Assembly (NCBI GenBank): GCA_035629475.1
Contig: DASPHS010000039.1
Location: forward strand, 1 to 45,022
Source: JARIHD01 sp035629475
GTDB taxonomy: Bacteria > Patescibacteriota > Saccharimonadia > Saccharimonadales > UBA4665
Length of the DNA: 45,022 bases
Direction of reading: 5' to 3'
Positions within the stretch are counted from its first letter, which is position 1. Each line of letters opens with the position of its first letter. Positions 8,396-15,581 of the stretch are shown here, one piece after another. The position numbers and the translations under genes were made by a program. The notes beneath the pieces are model-generated. The model was not told the origin of the DNA. It was given only the letters and a program-made list of their open reading frames with translations, and ran no database searches.

Positions 8396-8718
8396 TGGCT
8401 CCGGGGACTGGATTCGAACCAGCGACCTAGTGGTTACACTTATCTCCTACTTTCGTAGGGGCGTGGACTATATCATCACCCTTCTCCTTTCGGAGTGAGG
8501 GGCAAGGCGCTTCCCATCTTGCAAAACAGCTGCAAAACAGTACTTCCGTAAGGAATAGTCTCTGAACCTTCTCGTACTTGTCGTGTGGACGAGCTTGGCT
8601 GCGGATTAGCATATTCAAACGAACGTAGCTTTCCCGCAATTCACCTTGTTTTCACTAAGCAGTTTCTCACTTAGGCTGCCATTGACAGCCACCCGCTCTA
8701 CCGCTGAGCTACCCCGGA
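8396..8718 (-). tRNA. tRNA-Asn(GUU) interrupted by a group I intron
   Basis: The exons are 8685-8718 (5' half) and 8396-8436 (3' half). Joined, they give a 75-nt tRNA with encoded CCA: acceptor TCCGGGG/CCCCGGA, D arm GCTC/GAGC, anticodon stem GGTGG/CCACT, loop CTGTTAA (anticodon GTT, Asn), variable loop AGGTC, T arm GCTGG-TTCGAAT-CCAGT, discriminator G. The sequence closely resembles tRNA-Asn from other bacteria. Neither half alone is a tRNA: without splicing, the intron start would make the loop read CTGTCAA and look like Asp. Transcription appears to start from a promoter at 8944-8971 and to end at the terminator at 8343-8369. Confidence 0.93.
8437..8684 (-). ncRNA. Self-splicing group I intron (248 nt) in tRNA-Asn
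   Basis: Insertion is after U35 of the anticodon. P1 is visible: exon end GGCTGT pairs with intron GCAGCC, with the expected U-G wobble at the 5' splice site. The last intron base is G (8437), as required. All four core elements are recognisable on the minus strand: P (TTGCGGGAAA, 8629-8641), Q (AATCCGCAGCC, 8597-8607), R (GTTCAGAGACTA, 8556-8567) and S (GATATAGTCC, 8465-8474). P4 is GCGG/CCGC and P7 is formed by R and S. No homing endonuclease is encoded. Size and site fit the tRNA-type (IC3-like) subgroup; that assignment is inference. Confidence 0.92.
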
Positions 8719-8721
8719 ATA

Positions 8722-8865
8722 TGCCACAGGTTATGACAACTGTATATGGCGCATTGCTGCGTTGAAAGATGCGCTCCGCTCTCACAGTACCTGTAGTACG
8801 GCTCGTTTGCGGTGCTCCTTTCGCCTTGTACTGCATCCATATGCAGCTGTCATTGGTCCGTGGTG
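8722..8865. repeat. Long imperfect hairpin repeat, copy 1
   Basis: First of three related elements (others at 27116-27233 and 38926-39051). The conserved core runs from GATG (8768) to CATC (8837), with CCGC/GCGG and AGTAC/GTACT-type inner stems. The outer arms pair as CCACaGG..ATGACAaCTGtATATGG (8724-8749) against the complement of 8838-8863. An 18-nt bulge sits on one side. It lies between the tRNA promoter and the mature tRNA 5' end, only 3 nt from the tRNA, so it should be part of the pre-tRNA leader. Confidence 0.75.
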
Positions 8866-8943
8866 TGACCAGAGAATTACCATCAAGTTTTGAATGTGCC
8901 GGGCGCTTTGTAGAAAATAAAAAACGCCGTAACGCTAGGGGTA

Positions 8944-8971
8944 ATTATAGCAATTCCTTAACAGATAGCAA
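8944..8971 (-). promoter_or_regulatory. Promoter of the tRNA-Asn transcript
   Basis: On the minus strand TTGCTA (8966-8971), a 16-nt spacer and a perfect TATAAT (8944-8949). Transcription from here would pass through hairpin copy 1 before reaching the tRNA. Confidence 0.6.
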
Positions 8972-8975
8972 GGGG

Positions 8976-9446
8976 CTAACGGGCGTTGGCATTTTTGATG
9001 GCGTTTTGCATCCGCCGGGACTCATCGCGGGCTTTCAGCGTCTGGCGCTTGTCGTACTGTTTCTTACCCTTACCAATGGCAATGCGCATCTTTATGTAGC
9101 GACCTTGTGTCAGTATTTCCAGGGGTACGATAGTCCTGCCCTGCTGCTTGGCTTCAACCAAGTGTTCAATCTCCCGTTTTTTGGCCAGCAACTTACGGCT
9201 ACGGGTCTGACCGCTTTCATCGATGATAATACCGCGGGTGCCATTGATGGTGGCGTTTATCAGCCACAGCTCGCCGTTCTTGACCGTTACGTAAGCGCCG
9301 CGTAGTTGCCCATGGCCCATCCGTAGCGCCTTGGTTTCAGCACCTGTCAAGCTAATGCCGACCACCAAGCTATCACCAAGTTCATAGTCATGGCGTGCGC
9401 GGCGGTTAGTTATCTGCTTGGTCGCAGGTTGTTTCTTCTTTTTCAC
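8976..9446 (-). CDS. smpB: SsrA-binding protein SmpB
   Basis: 156 aa, full length for the family. SmpB binds tmRNA and carries it to stalled ribosomes for trans-translation. The family pattern is clear: NRRARHDYELGDSLVVGISLTGAETKALR, then GQLRGAYVTVKNGELWLINATI, and the C-terminal basic tail (KKQYDKRQTLKARDESRRM) that enters the empty mRNA channel. The start codon is GTG (9444-9446); a -10-like TACAAT on the minus strand (9456-9461) with TTGTCC upstream leaves a leader of only a few nt. The tmRNA gene itself is not in the window. Confidence 0.97.
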   Translation of the reverse strand: MKKKKQPATKQITNRRARHDYELGDSLVVGISLTGAETKALRMGHGQLRGAYVTVKNGELWLINATINGTRGIIIDESGQTRSRKLLAKKREIEHLVEAKQQGRTIVPLEILTQGRYIKMRIAIGKGKKQYDKRQTLKARDESRRMQNAIKNANAR

Positions 9447-9492
9447 GATATAGCTATTGTACCGGAGAAGCCAGAGTGGACAAAATCAACCA

Positions 9493-10452
9493 ATGGTGGA
9501 ATTATACGTAGCTATGAGAGAACGTTTTCCGAATATTATCGATCGTAACGCATTGGGCGGCCGTTTGGCGGTTCCCGGCTTAGGGCGTCTTGTGGGCAGC
9601 AGGGCTATTGCCCGTCCGCTGCAAGCACGGGCTGAAGAACTGGAAGCGGACTTTGTTATCCCTACCAATTTACCGGAGCTGAACATTGTTATTGACGCCC
9701 GGCGAAAGCGTTACCCCGCCGCCTTGGCTGAGGACTGGGCAGCCTATGGGAAGACGCTTACCACGGCAGTGCCAGCACGGTTGGACAATATCCGGCTCCA
9801 AAAGTATCCCCCGCACCGCATACGACGCGTCATGACTCTGGTAGAAGACGGCTTTGAGCTCACTGCGCTTCAGCAACGCCAGCTCGGCGACACCGAAGTC
9901 ATTCCGATTGCATCTAGCCGGAACCACCCACAGGGGCTGAACACTGCCATCAGGCAGATCGGTCCGCGCGAAGGTGTTACTATGCTGACCGATGTGCGCG
10001 CCCACTATGTGACGGATCGGGCCTTCAGGGCTGCCGTGCCTGCCGGCACGGAACGGGTGGCGGCAGTATTCGGGACGCAAGTGCCTGACCAGAACACCCC
10101 GCTCCTGGAAGCTGGGCTGTATTACGGATCGATAGTGAAGTTCCGGGGCCTTCGCAATGTCGATGCCAAGCCTGCGTTCGGCGCAGGTTATGCGTCTGCC
10201 AACCGCGGCGGATTCAACCAACTGCTGCTGCACGAGCACTCTTTTGATGAGAGGTATGGTCGCGGTGGTGCCGACGGCGAATGGGGTGAACGTATGGCCA
10301 CAGATCATACGGTACTCTATGACCCCGCCCTGTCAGTCCGGTTTGCGCAAGGTGCAGGCACCCCGAGCAAGTTAGTGGAGCTGCTGGGTGAATACGGTAC
10401 CTATATAGGGTCCACTATCCACTACGATAACCAGGCACCACCGCGCCAGTAG
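9493..10452 (+). CDS. Degenerate GT-A glycosyltransferase-like protein
   Basis: 319 aa from the ATG at 9493; the frame is open from a TTG at 9457. I see the outline of a GT-A fold rather than a known family. FVIPTNLPELNIVIDARRKRYP is a first strand-like block. EVIPIASSRNHPQGLNTAIR resembles the 'xxRNxGxxxA' step of GT2 enzymes. VTMLTDVRAHYVTDRAFRAAV sits where the DxD strand should be, and FDERYGRGGADGEWGERM resembles the acceptor-side acidic motif. A strict DxD is missing (TDVRAH), so activity is doubtful. Divergent from smpB, and next to two TIM-barrel enzymes and a GT2, which supports a glycan role. Confidence 0.55.
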   Translation: MVELYVAMRERFPNIIDRNALGGRLAVPGLGRLVGSRAIARPLQARAEELEADFVIPTNLPELNIVIDARRKRYPAALAEDWAAYGKTLTTAVPARLDNIRLQKYPPHRIRRVMTLVEDGFELTALQQRQLGDTEVIPIASSRNHPQGLNTAIRQIGPREGVTMLTDVRAHYVTDRAFRAAVPAGTERVAAVFGTQVPDQNTPLLEAGLYYGSIVKFRGLRNVDAKPAFGAGYASANRGGFNQLLLHEHSFDERYGRGGADGEWGERMATDHTVLYDPALSVRFAQGAGTPSKLVELLGEYGTYIGSTIHYDNQAPPRQ

Positions 10453-11382
10453 CTACTTGCGTAGTTCTTCGCTGACCGTGACCCACGTTGTGGGGTCTTG
10501 TAACACTTTGAGGCGCCAGTACCACCATTCGCCTCCCCAAATATCTATGGGGTAGAGGTTGGTGCGCTTGGCCAGGCGGACATTGGCCTTGATGTGCTCG
10601 GTGCCCATTGATTTATCTTGTTCTGGTATCTGCATTTTCCAGATAGCTGTCGGACCCCACGGTTCCAGCTGCAACTCATGTACGAAGCTGGGCTTGGCAT
10701 GGAACAGCTGAATGCCCAGTGCTCGCGCACGGTCGAGCATCGGAAAGTGAAAGGCATGATGATACCGTCCCTGTCCATACAGGATCCGATAAAAAGAAAA
10801 ACCCACAATATCTGGTACGGGTTTACGCATGGGAATTCCCCAGGAGGTGCTGGTGGTCATAATAACCGGACGGTGCGGATCAAGCCGCTTGACCAGATTG
10901 TACTCACTGCGTAGGCGTGCGCGGTCGACCTCGGGCTTTTCGCCGAAAGCCTTCAGCAGCGCCTCGTTTTCCAGCTGGTAGCTCACGATGTGATCGTAAT
11001 CCTTATAGCGTTGCACGACTGCTTCAATATAGCGTAGCAAGGCCCGACTGCGTTCGTTCTTGGGAGCTTCCCAGGCCCATTTGGGCCAGTGGTTTTCCGG
11101 CCAGCGCGGTTGGCGGGCGCCCAAACACAAAGTAATAAGGCAGCCGTTGCGGCGGGCGAGTTCAATTTGCCAATCAAGCTGCGAAAAGTCGTACACTCCG
11201 GGCTGTTTTTCGTGTTCGTTCCAGTAGCTCATCAGACGGAAGCGCCTGAAGCCGGCCTGCTCGATAAGCCAACGCATCGTTTCTTTGGGGTCTATGCCAA
11301 AGCTGCGGCATTGTTTTACTGAGAAGCTGACGCCGAACTTTTGCGGGTCGATGATGCGCGGGGTGTCTACTGGTTTTGCCAT
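10453..11382 (-). CDS. Clan GH-A-like TIM-barrel glycosidase, cytoplasmic paralog
   Basis: 309 aa. The pattern is that of a retaining clan GH-A glycoside hydrolase: RFRLMSYWNEHEKQPGVYDFSQLD (strand 2, as in GH42/GH5-type enzymes), LGARQPRWPENHWP, the Asn-Glu acid/base pair at N139-E140 (YQLENE), and a candidate nucleophile E236 (FVHELQLEPWG). The substrate is unknown. It is a paralog of the next gene and lacks that gene's membrane anchor. A -10 box TATACT (minus strand, 11389-11394) lies 6 nt before the ATG with no Shine-Dalgarno, so the message is probably leaderless. Confidence 0.75.
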   Translation of the reverse strand: MAKPVDTPRIIDPQKFGVSFSVKQCRSFGIDPKETMRWLIEQAGFRRFRLMSYWNEHEKQPGVYDFSQLDWQIELARRNGCLITLCLGARQPRWPENHWPKWAWEAPKNERSRALLRYIEAVVQRYKDYDHIVSYQLENEALLKAFGEKPEVDRARLRSEYNLVKRLDPHRPVIMTTSTSWGIPMRKPVPDIVGFSFYRILYGQGRYHHAFHFPMLDRARALGIQLFHAKPSFVHELQLEPWGPTAIWKMQIPEQDKSMGTEHIKANVRLAKRTNLYPIDIWGGEWWYWRLKVLQDPTTWVTVSEELRK

Positions 11383-11400
11383 ACGATGAGTATACCTTGG

Positions 11401-12528
11401 TTACTTGTTGCGGAATGTATCTTTGGCTACATTCCAGAGGCTTGGATCGTCCTGGACTACCATGCGCGAATACCAATATTCAGCCCCCCACAAGTACATT
11501 TCACGCATTCCAGTCGCTTTACCGAATTCGACTCGGTGTGCAAAACGCTCAGCGCTAAACGATTTGTCGGCCTCAGTGACACTGATTTCATTCAGGTGCT
11601 TGCCGCGTGGCCCCCATGACTCTGCTTGGAGCTCATGAATCATCATGTCCTGCCCTGTCATGAGTTTTTGCCAGCCAGCTACAAAACCGTAGTACCAGGC
11701 CGGGAATGGATATTCCAGGTAGCGTTTCGTCAGCTGGGCGTCCCATACACGTTTGTAAATCGAGATGCCGTACTCATCGGGAGTCGGTTCGCCAACTGGC
11801 CAACCGAGCGCGTTATTACTCCGGTTAATAATAACTTTGTGGTCGGGATCAAGCGCCTTGACGAGCTTATACTCACGAACCAGGCGTTCACGGTCCATCG
11901 ATCCAGGGATTTCTTCGCAGTTGCCAAAGCCCTTTAGGAAAAACTCGTTTTCTACCTGGTAACTATCAAGTGCTGGCGAGTCCTTGTAGCGTTCCACCAC
12001 CTTGCCCATGTAGGCTTCGAGATGTTGCTGCCACACTGCCGGGTCTTGCTGGCGGGCCCAATCAGGCATATGGCATTCTGGCCACCGTGGCTGCCGCAGG
12101 CCAAGCGATAAGGTTATTTTGGCGTCGGCCTGCTCTGCTTTGCGGAACTGCCAGTCCAGCTGTGAAAAGTCGTAGGTACCCTGTTGGGGCTCTGCCTGAT
12201 TCCAGTAACTCACCAGGCGGAAGTGACGAATGCCGACGTCGTTTATCAGGGCGTCCATTGTTTCCTCGGGGTCAACACCCAGGCTTTCGGCGTAAGCGGG
12301 TATAAATGAGGCGCCCATAATGAGTGGCTTATCGGCCGAAGTTGTTATGTACCAGCGGGCGATGCCATACATGCCAGCCAGGAGTATGAGCCCGATGCTG
12401 ACCGTCACGACGACAACCTTATGCCACCAGGAGTGCGCCCAATAGCGCCGTAGCCCGCGAGCAGCAGCTTTAGGGAGCTTCTTTAAGGTGGTAGGCAGCT
12501 GGGACATGTAGGATGAATGTTTAGTCAT
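11401..12528 (-). CDS. Clan GH-A-like TIM-barrel glycosidase, membrane-anchored paralog
   Basis: 375 aa from the ATG at 12528, chosen because a TACAAT -10 (12539-12544) leaves a very short leader; the open frame extends to 12564. A basic N-terminus and one membrane segment (about 37-59) place the domain outside the cell. The barrel aligns throughout with its downstream paralog: HFRLVSYWNQAEPQQGTYDFSQ, LGLRQPRWPECHMPDW, acid/base N194-E195 (YQVENE) and candidate nucleophile E299 (IHELQAESWG). The pair probably arose by tandem duplication, one copy kept inside and one outside. Likely a surface-glycan hydrolase or transglycosylase (inference). Confidence 0.75.
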   Translation of the reverse strand: MTKHSSYMSQLPTTLKKLPKAAARGLRRYWAHSWWHKVVVVTVSIGLILLAGMYGIARWYITTSADKPLIMGASFIPAYAESLGVDPEETMDALINDVGIRHFRLVSYWNQAEPQQGTYDFSQLDWQFRKAEQADAKITLSLGLRQPRWPECHMPDWARQQDPAVWQQHLEAYMGKVVERYKDSPALDSYQVENEFFLKGFGNCEEIPGSMDRERLVREYKLVKALDPDHKVIINRSNNALGWPVGEPTPDEYGISIYKRVWDAQLTKRYLEYPFPAWYYGFVAGWQKLMTGQDMMIHELQAESWGPRGKHLNEISVTEADKSFSAERFAHRVEFGKATGMREMYLWGAEYWYSRMVVQDDPSLWNVAKDTFRNK

Positions 12529-12532
12529 GAAG

Positions 12533-12544
12533 TACACTAATTGT
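12533..12544. promoter_or_regulatory. Compact divergent -10 elements for two leaderless genes
   Basis: Only 17 nt separate the start codons at 12528 (minus) and 12546 (plus). TACACT (12533-12538) is a -10 candidate for the plus gene, 7 nt before its ATG. ATTGTA (12539-12544) read as TACAAT is a -10 candidate for the minus gene. The -35 regions would lie inside the opposite coding sequences. Confidence 0.4.
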
Positions 12545-12545
12545 A

Positions 12546-13346
12546 ATGCATAAAACGCATCCACGCGTCAGTATTGTTATACCTGCCCACAATGAGGAGG
12601 GGCGCCTGCGTGCCTGTCTGGAATCGATTGCCGCACAGACGAGTCGGCCCTATGAAGTTATTGTGGTTGATAATAATTCCACCGACACCACAACGGCAAT
12701 TGCTGCTTCGTTTCCGTTTGTGCGTATTGTCAGTGAGGCCCAGCAAGGTATCGTGTTCGCTCGTAATGCCGGCTTTGATGCGGCGACAGGCGATATTATC
12801 GGCCGTATCGATGCTGATGTAACCATGCCGTCAAACTGGGTGGCGCACATCCAGGCCTTCTATGCCGATGCTGCTCATTGGCGACAGGCGTGGAGCGGCG
12901 CAGGATTTTTTTATAATATACCGCTCCCGCGGCTTATGAGTTGGGGTTACGCCTTTCTGGCATTCCGCCTGAACGTGGTGCTTTCAGGCAGCAGTACGCT
13001 GTGGGGTTCAAATATGGCCATAACCCGTGAGCAATGGCTTGCCGTGCGCCAAGGGGTGCACTTACGCACCGATATTCATGAGGACCTGGATCTGAGCTTG
13101 CACATTGCCGATGGCGGCTACACGATTATCTATGACTCACGCCTTAAGACGCGTGCTGAGCTACGCCGTGTCATGAGTGAGCGTGGCAAGCTGTGGGGAT
13201 ATGTACAATGGTGGCCCAACACCCTACGTGCACACCGTAAGCACACATGGATCCTCTGCTGGCTGATAAGCGTCATGGTGCTGTACCCCGGCCTGTATAC
13301 GCTGGTTGTACTGGATGCGCTGGCCCGAGCTATGGGGCGTCGTTAG
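12546..13346 (+). CDS. GT2 glycosyltransferase
   Basis: 266 aa, inverting GT-A family 2. VSIVIPAHNEEGRLRACLESI begins the nucleotide-binding half, VVDNNSTDTT follows, and RIDADVTM (about 82-89) contains the metal-binding DAD. DIHEDLDLSLHI holds the ED motif that usually carries the catalytic base. One hydrophobic segment (ILCWLISVMVLYPGLYTLVV) at the C-terminus should hold it at the inner membrane. Likely transfers a sugar to a lipid or surface glycan. Its last 17 nt overlap the convergent nuclease gene. No Shine-Dalgarno is visible; probably leaderless. Confidence 0.88.
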   Translation: MHKTHPRVSIVIPAHNEEGRLRACLESIAAQTSRPYEVIVVDNNSTDTTTAIAASFPFVRIVSEAQQGIVFARNAGFDAATGDIIGRIDADVTMPSNWVAHIQAFYADAAHWRQAWSGAGFFYNIPLPRLMSWGYAFLAFRLNVVLSGSSTLWGSNMAITREQWLAVRQGVHLRTDIHEDLDLSLHIADGGYTIIYDSRLKTRAELRRVMSERGKLWGYVQWWPNTLRAHRKHTWILCWLISVMVLYPGLYTLVVLDALARAMGRR

Positions 13347-13911
13347 TCTGCTTGGCGCCGTTTGTACGGGTTGTTACGGTGCAGTTGCCCCACAGTCCTT
13401 TATCAGCAGCTTTGGCTTGTTCCTCGGCGGCAACAAAATCATCCGTCTTGGTGAACGGGAATAAGGTGTATGCAAACCCGTAGCCGTTAGCGATGAGTTC
13501 TCGTGAGATGAGCTTACCATCCGGCAGGTAGACGTAGCGCAACAGGCGCCCATAGCGGTCGCGGTTTTGATTTTCGGGGTCTGCCTCCAGGCGGACAGTC
13601 TGATCGCCGATAAGGTTTTTTGTGTAGGCCGATGCCGCTGGACCATAACATTGGACCGGTGCATTAGGCTTGTGTGTCTCCGGCGTATCAACGCCGAGCA
13701 TGCGAATTGTCTCTTTGGTGCCGTTCATGTCGACGGTAATAGTATCGCCGTCTACAAAGCGGGTGACCTTGTACTGGCCAGGCTGGCTTTTTGTTGCGAC
13801 CTGCTCCGCTGATTGCAGCCAGCCGGCTTGCTGGGCGCCTGCAATGGCCAATACGATGAGGCCCACGATGAGTGAGGTTGTCTTTTTAGAAAGGAGTCTA
13901 GTGCGTGCCAT
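13330..13911 (-). CDS. Thermonuclease (staphylococcal nuclease-like), anchored or secreted
   Basis: 193 aa from the ATG at 13911. An N-terminal hydrophobic segment (LIVGLIVLAIAGAQQAGW) serves as signal or anchor. The OB-fold nuclease domain has VTRFVDGDTITVDMNG, IRMLGVDTPET (catalytic Arg and Ca-binding Asp) and ENQNRDRYGRLLRYVYLPDG, then LISRELIANGYG. It would cut extracellular DNA or RNA, which fits nucleotide scavenging by a host-dependent cell (inference). A TACAAT -10 (minus strand, 13919-13924) is 7 nt before the ATG with no Shine-Dalgarno, so leaderless expression is likely. Confidence 0.92.
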   Translation of the reverse strand: MARTRLLSKKTTSLIVGLIVLAIAGAQQAGWLQSAEQVATKSQPGQYKVTRFVDGDTITVDMNGTKETIRMLGVDTPETHKPNAPVQCYGPAASAYTKNLIGDQTVRLEADPENQNRDRYGRLLRYVYLPDGKLISRELIANGYGFAYTLFPFTKTDDFVAAEEQAKAADKGLWGNCTVTTRTNGAKQTNDAP

Positions 13912-13938
13912 GCGGCTTATTGTAAACCACAATGACCC

Positions 13939-14994
13939 TTATGCTTGTAATTTTGTCGTCAGCGTCCGGAAGGCTTGGTCGGCATGACTGATTATAACGG
14001 TACTCCCGGCCCGGATAACGGACGTTTCGCCGTCGTATTGCACGGGCACGTCCTCGAGTACGGTAAAGGTATAGGTGGGGTTGTTCAGTACTTGCCCTGG
14101 GAGTTTGCCGAAGAACATTTGGACGGCCCCTACCAGCAGCGCGATGCTGCTGAAGCGGTGGTGTCGGACCATGGTCGTATATAACTCGGGCTTGTCCAGC
14201 CGGGCTGGCATCCGTCCCAGCTTGGCCGCGCGGTCACCATTGCCAAATAAGATCTCGCGTATTTGTATTTCACGGCCTTGAAGCATGATGCTAAAAGCTG
14301 GCGCCTGCAATGCGGCACGAAACGCCAGGAAGTCGGGCACGTGCTGGCCATAGAGTTTATGACCGAGTTTGTGCAGCCAGCCGGTGCCCCCTTCGCCCTT
14401 CGCCTGCTTGCGAACAGACTTTTTGTTGAGCGTCCGTGCGCCCTGGGCCGAAGCACCAAGGCTGATGTAGTTGCTGGCAATATGGCGCTCGGCAATCCGC
14501 ATGACGGCGGGATCGGCCGGGTTTTTGCCGGCGGGAATAACCAAAAATTCCAAGGGTTGAATATTAATGCTCTTGCCGTGCAGAAACAGCTCTTTGACGT
14601 TAGCGGGGTCGTGATACAGCATGTGTGCCAGGTCATTGGCGTTACCGGTACCTAGGGGGACGAGTATGGTGTCCTGTATGACTGACGGTGTGCTCTTGCT
14701 GGCTATAGTCTGCAGTGCCATATTTACGGTACCGTCACCGCCCGCTATCGCAAAAAGGGGCTCCCTGCCCGCTGCCAAGTGGGTGATGAGCGTCGTGTGT
14801 ATGGTGTTGCGGGTTATCTCGAGGTCGGGATGGCTTTCAATGACCTCCACATTGCCCTGCTCCGGGAACAGGCGTTGTAATGTGGTGATGCGCTCCAGGG
14901 CGACGTCCGCCTGCTTGCTCTTGGCATTATGCAGAATAACTACGGTGGTGAAGGTGTGTGCTTTGGTGAGCTCCGCGGGCGGCCGTTTATTCAT
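13939..14994 (-). CDS. Diacylglycerol/sphingosine kinase-family lipid kinase
   Basis: 351 aa. The catalytic core shows FAIAGGDGTVN (81-91), the ATP-binding GGDGT motif, and PLGTGNANDLA (113-123), both typical of the DAGK_cat family (YegS/BmrU/DgkB type). A beta-rich C-terminal half follows. It should phosphorylate a lipid such as diacylglycerol at the membrane; the exact lipid is unknown. The ATG begins one base after the stop of the upstream corrinoid adenosyltransferase gene, so the two form a coupled operon. Confidence 0.88.
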   Translation of the reverse strand: MNKRPPAELTKAHTFTTVVILHNAKSKQADVALERITTLQRLFPEQGNVEVIESHPDLEITRNTIHTTLITHLAAGREPLFAIAGGDGTVNMALQTIASKSTPSVIQDTILVPLGTGNANDLAHMLYHDPANVKELFLHGKSINIQPLEFLVIPAGKNPADPAVMRIAERHIASNYISLGASAQGARTLNKKSVRKQAKGEGGTGWLHKLGHKLYGQHVPDFLAFRAALQAPAFSIMLQGREIQIREILFGNGDRAAKLGRMPARLDKPELYTTMVRHHRFSSIALLVGAVQMFFGKLPGQVLNNPTYTFTVLEDVPVQYDGETSVIRAGSTVIISHADQAFRTLTTKLQA

Positions 14995-14995
14995 G

Positions 14996-15565
14996 TTAAA
15001 AGTCTATGCCTTTATTGGCTAGGAACTTATCATCAAAATGGTGTTTTATTTTGGTCATGTTGGTGGCAATATCTACCAGTCCGAGAAGGGTTTCGGGGAA
15101 ATCGCGCCCTGTGAGGCACAAGCTTGTGCCCTGCGCACGGGTTTCGATGAGCGTTCGCAGCTGCGCCTCACTCAACAGTCCATCGTGCACGGCATTATTT
15201 ATTTCATCACAAATGACCAGGTCGTAGGTGCCGCTGGTTGCTGCCTGCAGGGCCTCCTGGTAGGTTTCCTCCGCTGCTTGCCTGTGCTGTTCCTCGCTGA
15301 CAAACTCGGCGCTCAAGTCACCGGCTTTATAAAAGCCCTTACCGCCCTTATAAAAATAGAGCTGGTCCTTGAAGAGTGGGGTGATATCCCGGATGAAGAC
15401 ATGTTCGCCGACACCCCAATACTTGATGAATTGTATGAAGGCCACGTTCCAGCGATTGCCGAGCGCACGAACAAGTAGCCCGATGCCTGCGCTGGTTTTA
15501 CCTTTGCTCTCGCCGGTATACACAATTACCACCGACTCTTTTGTCTTATAGTCCTCGAATGCCAT
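14996..15565 (-). CDS. cobO: ATP:corrinoid adenosyltransferase (CobA/CobO type)
   Basis: 189 aa. The family transfers the 5'-deoxyadenosyl group of ATP to cob(I)alamin. Motifs: P-loop TGESKGKTSA (17-26), slightly divergent from the usual GKGKTT; Walker-B-like YDLVICDEINNAV; and the diagnostic end LTGRDFPETLLGLVDIATNM, KIKHHF and LANKGIDF. No other cobalamin genes are visible, so it may salvage corrinoids or have taken another role. A TATAAT (minus strand, 15574-15579) lies 8 nt before the ATG and there is no Shine-Dalgarno, suggesting a leaderless message. Co-transcribed with the lipid kinase. Confidence 0.87.
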   Translation of the reverse strand: MAFEDYKTKESVVIVYTGESKGKTSAGIGLLVRALGNRWNVAFIQFIKYWGVGEHVFIRDITPLFKDQLYFYKGGKGFYKAGDLSAEFVSEEQHRQAAEETYQEALQAATSGTYDLVICDEINNAVHDGLLSEAQLRTLIETRAQGTSLCLTGRDFPETLLGLVDIATNMTKIKHHFDDKFLANKGIDF

Positions 15566-15581
15566 TGCTAGGCATTATAGA

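Noticed and set aside
8396..8718. tmRNA gene near smpB, or a tRNA-Asp from the left part alone
   Set aside because: No tag-peptide frame or tmRNA ends are present. The GTC reading comes from intron bases; after removing the intron the anticodon is GTT and every stem pairs.
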